Below, in pieces: positions 7,234-15,850 of a stretch of DNA of 64,000 nt. Position numbers and translations under genes: made by a program. Below the pieces are notes generated by a model, which did no database searches, was not told the DNA's origin, and worked only from the letters and a program-made list of their open reading frames with translations. This DNA is from Streptomyces lucensis JCM 4490 (lineage in GTDB: Bacteria > Actinomycetota > Actinomycetes > Streptomycetales > Streptomycetaceae): positions 1-64,000 of the forward strand of contig NZ_BMUE01000006.1 in NCBI RefSeq assembly GCF_014650035.1, given 5' to 3'. How positions within the stretch are numbered: position 1 is the stretch's first letter; each line of letters opens with the position of its first letter.

Positions 7234-9219
7234 ATGAGTGTCGACAGGCGGGACGGGCCCCTCGGTGACGGTGAGCCCGACCGGGCCGGCGCGTCCTTAC
7301 CCCAGGTGCCGGGTCAGCGTGGCCGCGGAGCACGCTCCGGTCGGCTCGGCGACGCGGGCGTGCCCGCGCAGCGCGCCGGAGACGTGCCTCCGCCGGCGCC
7401 GGGCGCGCCGCCCGCCGACGGTGAGCTGATCGCTCGGATGCGCGGCGGTGACGACTCCGCGTACGAGGAGCTGTACCGGCGGCACGCGGACGCCGTACGC
7501 CGGTACGCGCGAACCTGCTGCCGGGACGCCCACACCGCCGACGACCTGACGGCGGAGGTCTTCGCCCGCACACTGCAGGCCGTCCGCGGCGGTTCGGGAC
7601 CTGAGCACGCCGTGCGCGCGTATCTGCTGACGTCGGTGCGCCGGGTCGCCGCGCACTGGACCGCTTCCGCCCGGCGCGAGCAACTCGTCGACGACTTCGC
7701 CGCCTTCGCCCAGCAGGCCGCGCGGCCCTCCGGGGGAACCGACGGCACCACGGCTGCCGGTTCCCTCGGAGCGGGGCCGGACGCGGGCGCCGACGTGCAC
7801 GCGATGCACGAGGCCGAGCGGTCCATGGCCATGCGCGCCTTCCGCTCGCTGCCGGAACGCTGGCAGGCCGTGCTGTGGCACACCGAGGTCGAGGACGAGT
7901 CGCCGAGCGAGGTGGCCGTCCTGTTCGGGCTGGACGCCAACGGCGCCCGGGTGCTGGCCAGCCGCGCCCGTGAGGGCCTGAAGCAGGCCTACCTCCAGGC
8001 CCACGTCAGCGCCGGCCTCGCCGACGGCGGCGAGGAGTGCGCCCGCTACGCCGGCCGGCTCGGCGGCTACGCCCGCCGCAAGCTGCGCATCCGCGCGGAA
8101 CGGGGTCTGCGCGCGCATCTCGAGCAGTGCGCCCGGTGCCGGCTGGCGGCCGCGCAGATCGAGGAGGTCGCGCACGGTATTCCCGCTGTCGTCCCGGTCG
8201 CCGTCATCGGCTGGTTCCCGGCCGCCGGGTACGCCAAGGCGCTCGGGATCGCGGCCGGAGGCGGCGGGGCCGCAGGTGCCGCGGCGGGGGCCGCCGCCGG
8301 TGCCGGATCGTCCGGTGGCGCGGGGACCGGCGGCGGGGCGGCCGCCGCTTCGGAAGTACTCGGGGCGCCGGTGAAGGCGGGTATCGCGGCCGGTGTGGTC
8401 TCGGTGGCCGTCGCCGTCGTGGCGCTGGCCCTGGCCGGCGGCAGCCATCCGGCCAAGGACGTGGCCGGACCGTCACCGTCCGCCCCGGTCGTGCGGTCGG
8501 AGCCACCGCTGTCCGCGCCGACGGTGGCCGATCCGACGGTGGCCGATCCACCGGTGGCCGATCCGACGGTGGCCGATCCACCGAAGAAGAGACCGGCGCC
8601 GAAGCCGGTGGAGCTCGCCCCCGAGCGGGCCCGGACGCCGTCACCGTCCCCCACGCCCGCCTCACCCCCCACCGCGCCCCGCACGCCCGCACCCGAGCCC
8701 ACCCCGCCCCCGACGCGTGCGCCGACGGCCACACCTACGCCGGAGCCCGACCCGGCCCCGACGCCCCCGATCCCGCCGGCCCCGGCCGTCTACGAGTTGG
8801 GCGGCCTGCGCTACGACGTCGTCGGGGACGGCACCCGGCCGGAGATCGCACTGCGTGGGAGCAGCTGGGTCTGGCAGCGCCACGGCATGCGGATCGACGG
8901 CCGGCGGTACGCGGGCGGGGCGACCGTCCACGGCGAGTCCTCCGTCACCGTCGCCCTCAATCGCCCGTGCACCGCCTACGACGCGCTGGCCGGCGTGGAC
9001 GACCTGACGCCGGGACCCGGAAAGGTCCTCTTCTCGGTCTACGCGGACGGGGTCCGGCTGTGGCGGTCCGGGACGGTCGGGGCCCGCGACCGGGCCGTCC
9101 CCGTCCATCTGGACCTCACCGGGCGCAGCACCGTCCGGCTCGTCGTGGAACCGCACGGCAGCGCCTTCGACCGGGTGGCCCTGGCGGACTGGGCGGAGGC
9201 CCGGTTCACCTGCCGGTAG
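7234..9219 (+). CDS. membrane-anchored ECF sigma factor with zinc finger, TM helix and NPCBM-like C-terminus
   Basis: 661 residues. After a disordered N-terminus, sigma region 2 is at about 64-120 and sigma region 4 at about 195-258 (SLPERWQAVLWHTEVEDESP, then a HTH). A zinc-binding anti-sigma signature H295-x3-C299-x2-C302 follows, then a hydrophobic helix at 382-402, a Pro/Thr-rich linker (430-520) containing TVADP-type repeats, and a C-terminal beta-rich domain (about 525-661) resembling NPCBM carbohydrate-binding modules (YDVVGDGTRPEIALRG, HGESSVTVALNRPC). The layout puts the sigma and zinc parts in the cytoplasm and the NPCBM-like domain outside. The fusion suggests that surface ligand sensing is joined directly to transcription. 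No separate anti-sigma gene lies beside it. Confidence 0.85.
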   Translation: MSVDRRDGPLGDGEPDRAGASLPQVPGQRGRGARSGRLGDAGVPAQRAGDVPPPAPGAPPADGELIARMRGGDDSAYEELYRRHADAVRRYARTCCRDAHTADDLTAEVFARTLQAVRGGSGPEHAVRAYLLTSVRRVAAHWTASARREQLVDDFAAFAQQAARPSGGTDGTTAAGSLGAGPDAGADVHAMHEAERSMAMRAFRSLPERWQAVLWHTEVEDESPSEVAVLFGLDANGARVLASRAREGLKQAYLQAHVSAGLADGGEECARYAGRLGGYARRKLRIRAERGLRAHLEQCARCRLAAAQIEEVAHGIPAVVPVAVIGWFPAAGYAKALGIAAGGGGAAGAAAGAAAGAGSSGGAGTGGGAAAASEVLGAPVKAGIAAGVVSVAVAVVALALAGGSHPAKDVAGPSPSAPVVRSEPPLSAPTVADPTVADPPVADPTVADPPKKRPAPKPVELAPERARTPSPSPTPASPPTAPRTPAPEPTPPPTRAPTATPTPEPDPAPTPPIPPAPAVYELGGLRYDVVGDGTRPEIALRGSSWVWQRHGMRIDGRRYAGGATVHGESSVTVALNRPCTAYDALAGVDDLTPGPGKVLFSVYADGVRLWRSGTVGARDRAVPVHLDLTGRSTVRLVVEPHGSAFDRVALADWAEARFTCR

Positions 9220-9273
9220 CGGCGGCGAACCCGGACCTGTCCGGCGGACGAGGCCGGAATCGCGGGCCCGGCC

Positions 9274-12200
9274 CTACCGGCCTTCGGCGGCGGCTGCCGT
9301 CCTCGCGCTCAGCTCGCGCAGGACGCCCGCCACGTCGAGGGTCGCCCCTCGCGCCCGCTCGGCGGCGAACCGCTCGGCCGGCAGTGCCGCGCGGGCACCG
9401 GCGAGCACCCGTGCGGCCTCGCTGTGCTCCGGCTCGGGGCGCGGATGGCCGTCGCGCCAGCTGTCCGAGGCGGCGTACAGCCGTAGCGCGCCCGGCAGGT
9501 CGCCGAGGCGGGCCAGCAGCCCGGCGGCGGTGTCCACGAGCCCCGCCGTGATCGATTCGGCGCACCGCCTGTCGCCGGCCTCGCGCAGCGCCTCGGCGAC
9601 GACCGGAAGCCCGTGCGCCGGGCCCGACTCGTCGGCGGCGAGGAGCGCCTCGACCCCGCGCAGGGCGGCCAGGAACTGGGGTGGCGGGGTACCCCCGTCC
9701 GCCATCGCGCACGTGGCCTCGTACATCTCGCGGGCCTGCGCGGTCCGCCCGTCGTGCAGCGCGATGTGGGCGCGCAGCAGCAGCACGAAGGCCCGGGACT
9801 CCAGCACCGCGTACCGGTCGGCGGCCGCCCCGGCCTCGTCCAGGGCGGTCAGCGCGGCGTCCCGGTCGCCGGAGCGGTAGGCGATCTCGGCGAGTCTCGC
9901 CATCAGGAACGGCGACTCGGCGTACGCCCCCACCTCGTAGGCGAGGCGCAGTGCCTCCTCGTACTCGGCGCGCGCCTCGTCGAACCGGCCGCGCGCCATG
10001 GCCGCCTCGCCGGCCGCGCTGCACACCTGCGCCCGCATCCAGCGGTCCCCGACGCGCCGGCTGAGCGGCCGCAGCTCGGCCAGGGACTCGTCCACGCCCC
10101 GCAGGTTGCCCGGGGAGTCGACGGTGACGTGGGTGCGGTACATCAGGCACACCCCGATCTCCCACTCCCCTCCGTACACACGGCAGTTGGCGACGGCCGC
10201 GGCCATGTCGGGGCCGCTGTCCGCCGGGTCGCCCAGGTAGTAGGTGGTCATCGGCCAGATGAGGCCCGGGAGCCGGGCGGCCTGCGGACCGCCCCGCTCG
10301 TAGGCGGCCCGGATACGCGCGACGTACCGCGGGGCCCGCTCGTCGGACCTCAGGTGTTCGCTGCCCAGCTCCGACGTCAGCAGCAGGTCGAGCATCCGCA
10401 GGTCCATGCGCAGCCAGCGCAGTGGATGCCCGCCCTCCCCGTCGGGGGCGGTGAGGAGGGCGTCCACCGGGTCGGCGGACTCCATCCGCTTCTCCAGGGC
10501 GTCCGGGGGAGCCCCCGCGGGCAGGCCGTCCAGGGCCACCCCCAGGCGGAGTACCAGCCGGACCCAGGCCACCGCCTCCTGCCGGTAGTTGCGCAGCCAC
10601 CAGAACCAGCCCATGGCCAGGGCGATCGCGCCCGCCTCCGGCTCGTCACCGGTGCGCACGGCACGGTCGAGGGCCGCGCGGATGTTGTCCAGTTCGGTCT
10701 CCAGGCGGGCGATCCAGGGCAGCTGGGCCGCGGAGCGCAACAGCGGATCGGCCTCCTCGACCAGCGCCCGCACCCACGCGCGGTGCCGGCGCTCGGCCGC
10801 GGCGCGCAGACCGGGGACCTCGGCCGCACGCTCGGTGGCGTACTCGTGGATGGTCTCCAGCATGCGGTAGCGCATGCCGCTCGCAGCGGCGTAGCCGTCC
10901 GGTCCGTGCGAGGCGACCACCAGGGACTTGTCCACGAGGGCCCCGATCAGGTCGGCCGCGGGGCCGGTGCACACGGCCTCGGCCGCCGCTAGGTCCCAGC
11001 CGCCGGCGAACACGGACACCTCGCACAGCACCGTGCGTTCCCGCTCGTCGAGCAGCTCCCAGGACCAGTCGACGACCGCGCGCAGGGTCTGCTGGCGGGG
11101 CAGGACCGTGCGGCTTCCGGTGGTGAGCAGGCGGAAGCGGTCGTCGAGCCGGTCGGCGATCTGGCGCGGGGTCAGCAGCCTGAGCCGGGCGGCGGCCAGC
11201 TCGATGGCGAGCGGCAGACCGTCCAGGCGGCGGCAGATCTCCCCCACGGCCTCGGTGTCGCCGAGCACGGCGCCGGCGTCGGGACGGACGGCCTCGGCGC
11301 GCTCGGTGAACAGGCGGTGCGCCTGCTCCGGGACGAGAGGTTCGACCGGGCGCACCGACTCACCGGGGACGCCCAGGGGTTCCCGGCTGGTCGCGAGGAT
11401 CGTGAGCGCGGGGCAGTGGGTGAGGAGGGTTTCGGCCAGGACGGCGGCCGCATCGATGACGTGCTCGCAGTTGTCGAGGATCAGGAGGTGGTCGCGCGGG
11501 GCGCAGTGCTCGATCAGCAGGGCGGTGGGGTCGGTCTGACCGATCGCCATGTCGCTGGTGTGCAGCACCGTCTCGCGCAGGCCGAGCGCGCTGACCACCG
11601 CGCCGGGCACCGCCTCCGGGTGGTCGAGCGGGGCCAGTTCGACCAGCCAGGCCTGGGGGAGCCCGGCGGCGGCCTCCTCGGCGAGGCGGGTCTTGCCCGA
11701 GCCGCCCGGTCCGGTCAGGGTGACCAGGCGGGACCTGTGCAGGTCGGAGCGTATGGCCTCGAGTTCCGGTTCCCGGCCGACGAAGGACGTCAGGCGGGGG
11801 CGGAGGTTGCCGGTGCGCTCGGGGGGCCGGGGGGCGGGAGGCGGCGGCGTCGGTGACTCCGGGGACGTGGGTGTCCGCGGTGTCGGCGGTGTCCTCGGGA
11901 GCTGCGGTGTCCGCGGGAGCTGCGGTTCCTCCTGCCGGAGCAGCGAGGTGTGCAGGGACCTCAGTTCCGGGCCCGGGTCGGTGCCGAGGGTGTCGGCCAG
12001 GGTGCGGCGGGCCGACTCGTAGGCCGCGAGGGCGTCGGCCGGACGGCCGGTGTCGCGCAGGGCGCGGATGAGGAGGGCGTGCAGGGGTTCGTCGTAGGGG
12101 TGGGCCGCGGTCAGCTCCTTCAGCTCCGGTACGGCGTCCTGCGCGCGGCCGAGGTCCAGGGCCGCGGCGGCGCGGGCGCGGGTCGCCTCCAGGCGCAGGG

Positions 12201-12645
12201 CCTCCGGACGGGCGGCGGCGGTGCGGTCGGGGAGGTCGGCCAGGGCCGGGCCGTGCCAGAGGTGGAGGGCCTCGGTGAGGGTGCGGTGCGCGGTGGCGGG
12301 GTCGCCGGCGGCGAGTGCCTTGGTGCCGGTGTGCGTGAGCCGCTCGAAGACGTGCAGGTCGACGTCCTGCTCGGTCGCCTCGAGGCGGTAGCCGCCGGGG
12401 GCTGAGGCGATGGCGTGCCTGCCGAGGGCGCGGCGGAGGCGGCCGATCAGGGCCTGGAGGGCGGCGGGGGCGTCCTGGGGCGGGTCGTCCGCCCAGACCT
12501 CGTCGATGAGGGTCTCGGGGGTGGTGGTGCGGCCGGGGCGCAGGGCCAGGGCGGCGAGGAGCGTGCGGAGGCGCTGGCCGCCTATGGGGAGGGGGGTGTC
12601 CTGGTCGTCTGACGCTCGGGTCGGGCCGAGGATTCTGTACCGCAC
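9274..12645 (-). CDS. AfsR/SARP-like regulator: OmpR-type HTH, BTAD, NB-ARC ATPase, TPR
   Basis: About 1123 residues. The order is OmpR-type winged helix (1-95, RYRILGPTR...LIDEVW), bacterial transcriptional activation domain (100-245), a Pro-rich linker, an AAA/NB-ARC ATPase starting near residue 300 with Walker A GPGGSGKT and Walker B-like LLILDNCEH, then a winged helix and TPR-like helical repeats to the C-terminus. This is the AfsR architecture, typical of pleiotropic or pathway activators of secondary metabolism. The GTG at 12645 begins VRYRILGPT, the family's usual start; no ribosome site is evident. The region upstream is the 144-bp tandem repeat. No biosynthetic cluster is adjacent, so the target is unknown. 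Confidence 0.85.
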   Translation of the reverse strand: MRYRILGPTRASDDQDTPLPIGGQRLRTLLAALALRPGRTTTPETLIDEVWADDPPQDAPAALQALIGRLRRALGRHAIASAPGGYRLEATEQDVDLHVFERLTHTGTKALAAGDPATAHRTLTEALHLWHGPALADLPDRTAAARPEALRLEATRARAAAALDLGRAQDAVPELKELTAAHPYDEPLHALLIRALRDTGRPADALAAYESARRTLADTLGTDPGPELRSLHTSLLRQEEPQLPRTPQLPRTPPTPRTPTSPESPTPPPPAPRPPERTGNLRPRLTSFVGREPELEAIRSDLHRSRLVTLTGPGGSGKTRLAEEAAAGLPQAWLVELAPLDHPEAVPGAVVSALGLRETVLHTSDMAIGQTDPTALLIEHCAPRDHLLILDNCEHVIDAAAVLAETLLTHCPALTILATSREPLGVPGESVRPVEPLVPEQAHRLFTERAEAVRPDAGAVLGDTEAVGEICRRLDGLPLAIELAAARLRLLTPRQIADRLDDRFRLLTTGSRTVLPRQQTLRAVVDWSWELLDERERTVLCEVSVFAGGWDLAAAEAVCTGPAADLIGALVDKSLVVASHGPDGYAAASGMRYRMLETIHEYATERAAEVPGLRAAAERRHRAWVRALVEEADPLLRSAAQLPWIARLETELDNIRAALDRAVRTGDEPEAGAIALAMGWFWWLRNYRQEAVAWVRLVLRLGVALDGLPAGAPPDALEKRMESADPVDALLTAPDGEGGHPLRWLRMDLRMLDLLLTSELGSEHLRSDERAPRYVARIRAAYERGGPQAARLPGLIWPMTTYYLGDPADSGPDMAAAVANCRVYGGEWEIGVCLMYRTHVTVDSPGNLRGVDESLAELRPLSRRVGDRWMRAQVCSAAGEAAMARGRFDEARAEYEEALRLAYEVGAYAESPFLMARLAEIAYRSGDRDAALTALDEAGAAADRYAVLESRAFVLLLRAHIALHDGRTAQAREMYEATCAMADGGTPPPQFLAALRGVEALLAADESGPAHGLPVVAEALREAGDRRCAESITAGLVDTAAGLLARLGDLPGALRLYAASDSWRDGHPRPEPEHSEAARVLAGARAALPAERFAAERARGATLDVAGVLRELSARTAAAAEGR

Positions 12646-12805
12646 CGGGTCATTGTCGCGGGGAGGCGGGGGCGGGGGCACGGGGGTTTCGGGGGGCGGT
12701 GCGGTTCCGGTGCCCTGTGCTTCGGCCGGGCGGGGGTCAGGTGGCCCGCGCGTGCGGGGTGCCGCCGCGCCCACCCGTGCCGCCCCGGCGGCACGGGTGT
12801 CCGCG

Positions 12806-13093
12806 GCTGGGCCGGCACGGCTGCCGGAAGCTACGGCGGCATACGGACCCCCGTGCCCACAGCCCCCAGGGGCGCGGGAAACTGCGCGACCAGCCACGAC
12901 GAACCCGCAGGCGAAGCATCACCGATCACGCGCCGAAGACCAGCGCCCGGCTGGGCCGGCACGGCTGCCGGAAGCTACGGCGGCATACGGACCCCCGTGC
13001 CCACAGCCCCCGGGGGCGCGGGAAACTGCGCGACCAGCCACGACGGAGCCGCGGGCGTGACGTCGCCGGTCACGCGCCGGAGGCCAGCGCTCC
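12806..13093. repeat. 144-bp tandem duplication of a dispersed Streptomyces intergenic element
   Basis: Two head-to-tail copies (12806-12949 and 12950-13093) differ at a modest number of positions. Each contains GGCGCGGGAAACTGCGCGAC and CCAGCCACGACG, a signature I recall as widely scattered between Streptomyces genes, plus a GC-rich hairpin. The second copy runs into the last codons of the asparagine-synthetase-like gene that ends at 13070. The rest of the gap (12646-12805) shows no gene. Confidence 0.8.
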
Positions 13094-15148
13094 CCTTCTC
13101 GGCGGGATGCCGGAGGGCACCGCGCGGGCTCGTGCCGGGGTGCCGGTCCAGCAGGTGCCGCGGCGAGCGAGGAGGCGGCGGAGCCAGAGTTCGAGGGAGA
13201 TCAGCTCGGCGAGTCCGTCCAGCGGAAGAGGTTCACCGGCGGCCGCCGCACGCACCGCCTTGCGGACGACGCGGGCCTCCACCAGGCCGGCGTCCGCCAG
13301 CAGCGGGGTGGAGAACAACTCCAGCAGCGGGTCGGCCGACAGACGCAGGCCGGCGCGCGCGGCGGCCGCCGAGGTGGCGTGCGAGGGTGCGCCCCAGCCG
13401 GGCGGCAGATCGGTGACGCCGGCGCCCTCCAGAACCGTACGGAGGATGGCCGCGCGGGCGCCCGGCTGGACGCGCAGGGCCTCCGGCAGGTCACGGCAGG
13501 CGCGGACGACCTGGTTGTCGAGGAAGGGCGCGTGCAGGCGCTGGGAGCGGATCTCCGCGGCCTGCTCCAGCACGCGCAGATCGGCGGCGTGCCGGGCGAG
13601 GGCCGCACGCGCGCGGTGGTCACCGGGGCGCCGGTCGGGACCGGTGGCGGAGCGGTCCGCCGCGCCCTGCAGCAGAACCGATACTTCAGCCAGTGCCTCC
13701 CCCGTCAGCCACCGCGCGGCCGGCCCGGGGCCGGCCCAGGTCAGCGCGGCGAGGGACGCACCGACCGCCCCCTTGGGCTCGTCGAAGCGGCGCCGCATCA
13801 GCCCTTCGGCCAGCACCTCCAGACCCGCCCGGTAGGGCATGCGGGCCAGGCGCCGGGCGGCGCCGTACACGCGCGCGGGGACCATCACCGAGCCGTCGGC
13901 CCGGGCCAGGGCGGCGACCGGCCGCACCAGATGGCGCCGTCGGCGGTCCATCAGGAGGTCGGCGAGGCGGGCGGGGTGGGCGTCGAGGACCTGGCGGGCG
14001 CCGTGGCCGGTGAAGTGGTCGGCGCTGCCGGCGGCGAGCCGGGCACGGTGGCGGGCCGCCGTGACCAGTGAGGGCCCGGGCTCGTCGGTGAGGGGGCCGT
14101 CGAGGTCGGCGTAGGGCAGGGTCTCCTCGCCCCCGGTGACGACGACGTGGTGCAGCCGGGGATTGGCGGCGAGGGTGCCGGCGCGTTCGAGTTCGGCCTC
14201 GCGGCCGCCCACGGCGAGGTCGTTGAAGGTGACGGCGGAGAGCCGCTCGCCCGCGCCCGTGCCGTGGCCGAGGAGCGTGCCCGGTCTGCCGGGCAGCCCC
14301 GCCGCCAGCAGCGCGAGGGTGCCGGAGGCCGGTCCGCCGGACAGGTCGGCGCCGATCCCGGGCACCGGCATCCCACGTGCCGCCCGCCGCTCGGCGGGCC
14401 CCATGCCGGGCACCGGCCCGGGGTCGAGGTCGGGTACGTGCCGGGGCGCCGCGAGCCGGGTGCGGACCGCCTCCACCAGGGCGTCCCGTACGGCGTCCAC
14501 GGCGCGGTCGGGGTCGGCCGGCGGCGCGGCCACGGCGAGGGAGGCGACGGGTTCGTACCCGGCGATCTCCCGGGCCCCGGCGCGCAGCACCAGCGCGTGC
14601 CCGGGCGGCACGCGCCGTACGCCGTCGTACGGGGTGGTGTCGCGCAGCGCGGCGGGCACGTCGGGGGCGGCGAGCAGGGCGGCCAGGTGACCGAAGTCCA
14701 GGTTGGCCTCGACGAGGTCGGCGAGGGGGAGCGCTGCGGTGGCGTAGGCCGTGCCGCCGGCCCAGGGGGTGTGGAACACCGGGCGGGCGCCCGCCAGATC
14801 GCCGCAGACGGTGATGCGGCGGCCCACCTGGACGACGGCCGTGTAGCTGCCGGACCAGGTCGTCAGGTGGCGCAGTGCGCCACCGCGCGCGGTGAACAGG
14901 GCGCGGCGCAGCTCCTCGTCGGAGGCGCCGCAGATGCCGAGGACCGCGATCCGGGTCTGTCCGTCGGACCGCACCACGCGCACCTCGTCCGGGCGCCAGT
15001 CGCCGACGGCCCACAACGGGTCCGGGTCGCCCCACAGGAGCTGGGAGCCGACCGGCTGCAGGCTCTCGCCGTCGTGGCCCACCGCGCCCGCGGAGCCGGT
15101 CCCGGCGGTGCCCGCGGCGGTGCTGCTCCACCCCACCAACCACCGCAT
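13070..15148 (-). CDS. asparagine synthetase-like protein with degenerate catalytic sites
   Basis: About 692 residues related to class B asparagine synthetases and lasso-peptide cyclases: an Ntn-like N-terminal part (1-200, with GDLAGARPVFH and DTTPYDGVRRVPPGHAL) and a C-terminal PP-loop ATPase-like part (210-650, with HAPFLDNQVVRACRDLP). Both key signatures are altered. The start MRWLVGWSS has Arg rather than the nucleophilic Cys at position 2, so no glutaminase is expected, and the pyrophosphatase loop reads SGGPASG (about 270-276) where active enzymes have SGGxDS. The ATG at 15148 gives the family's usual N-terminus. No lasso precursor, B1 or B2 gene is adjacent. Function unknown; perhaps a conserved non-canonical amidotransferase relative. 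Confidence 0.75.
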   Translation of the reverse strand: MRWLVGWSSTAAGTAGTGSAGAVGHDGESLQPVGSQLLWGDPDPLWAVGDWRPDEVRVVRSDGQTRIAVLGICGASDEELRRALFTARGGALRHLTTWSGSYTAVVQVGRRITVCGDLAGARPVFHTPWAGGTAYATAALPLADLVEANLDFGHLAALLAAPDVPAALRDTTPYDGVRRVPPGHALVLRAGAREIAGYEPVASLAVAAPPADPDRAVDAVRDALVEAVRTRLAAPRHVPDLDPGPVPGMGPAERRAARGMPVPGIGADLSGGPASGTLALLAAGLPGRPGTLLGHGTGAGERLSAVTFNDLAVGGREAELERAGTLAANPRLHHVVVTGGEETLPYADLDGPLTDEPGPSLVTAARHRARLAAGSADHFTGHGARQVLDAHPARLADLLMDRRRRHLVRPVAALARADGSVMVPARVYGAARRLARMPYRAGLEVLAEGLMRRRFDEPKGAVGASLAALTWAGPGPAARWLTGEALAEVSVLLQGAADRSATGPDRRPGDHRARAALARHAADLRVLEQAAEIRSQRLHAPFLDNQVVRACRDLPEALRVQPGARAAILRTVLEGAGVTDLPPGWGAPSHATSAAAARAGLRLSADPLLELFSTPLLADAGLVEARVVRKAVRAAAAGEPLPLDGLAELISLELWLRRLLARRGTCWTGTPARARAVPSGIPPRRGALASGA

Positions 15149-15850
15149 CGACGCCTCCACAGGCTGTGGACCACCAGTGCACCGCACGAACAGGGTCCCC
15201 ATGCTGCCATGAAGGACGCGCTCCCGAGGCTCCGTGGCGCCGCCTTCGATCGAGGGAATGCGCTCACGCGCGCGTGCCCGGCAGTACGCGAACTCCCGTA
15301 CGATGCAAGGTCGGCGCGACGTGAATGCGCCCCTGAACGCGCCGTTTTGCCGCCCTTCGCGCCCTCAACTGCCGTGGTGAGGCACGGGGTCACCCGCGGG
15401 AGGCGGGGTCGATTTTCGGCCAAATCCGTGGCGGAGGGCGGGATGTGCACACGCTCCGTACAGGCTTCGCGTCGAGCGCGGGCGGCGCGTGACGCGCACA
15501 GTCCGGGAGGCGGGCCTCGCCTCCCGGACCGGTCCGCCACCCGCGGGGATGAAGGTGGCGGTGTCCCCCAGCCCACTGGATCCAGTACAGCGGGCCGACC
15601 CACGCAAGAGCCATGGAATCGCTCCCCCGATGGCCGGAGAAGAGCGCACGGACGGGCGCACGGCCACACGGCCGGGGGCACGTGAAGGCCCGCCGTGCAC
15701 GGTGCGTACAGGGACGCACTCGCGTACGGACCACAATCCCGCCAACCGGAACAATGCCCCTTAACGCTTGGGATGCGGCGAACTACGCTGGGTTTACGAA
15801 TGCCGCGTGGTTATGCCAGCGCGGCGGCCGTCTGTGTCGAGGGGTGGCGC
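15149..15850. other. divergent intergenic region
   Basis: About 700 bp between the asparagine-synthetase-like gene and the NsdA-like gene. Open frames exist on both strands but lack coding-type codon bias. Visible items are a hairpin-like GGAGGCGGGCCTCGCCTCC near 15509, a 12-bp palindrome ACTGGATCCAGT near 15575, and an AT-richer patch at 15760-15800 (GAACTACGCTGGGTTTACG) that probably holds the promoter of the gene at 15851. Confidence 0.5.

Noticed and set aside
12410..13060. Repeated plus-strand peptide frames over the 144-bp repeat
   Set aside because: The repeat is read open in several frames because it is GC-rich; no start signals are present and the element is known as non-coding intergenic DNA.
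13070..15148. Lasso-peptide biosynthetic cluster
   Set aside because: The asparagine-synthetase relative has no adjacent precursor, B1 or B2 protease gene and its catalytic loop is altered.
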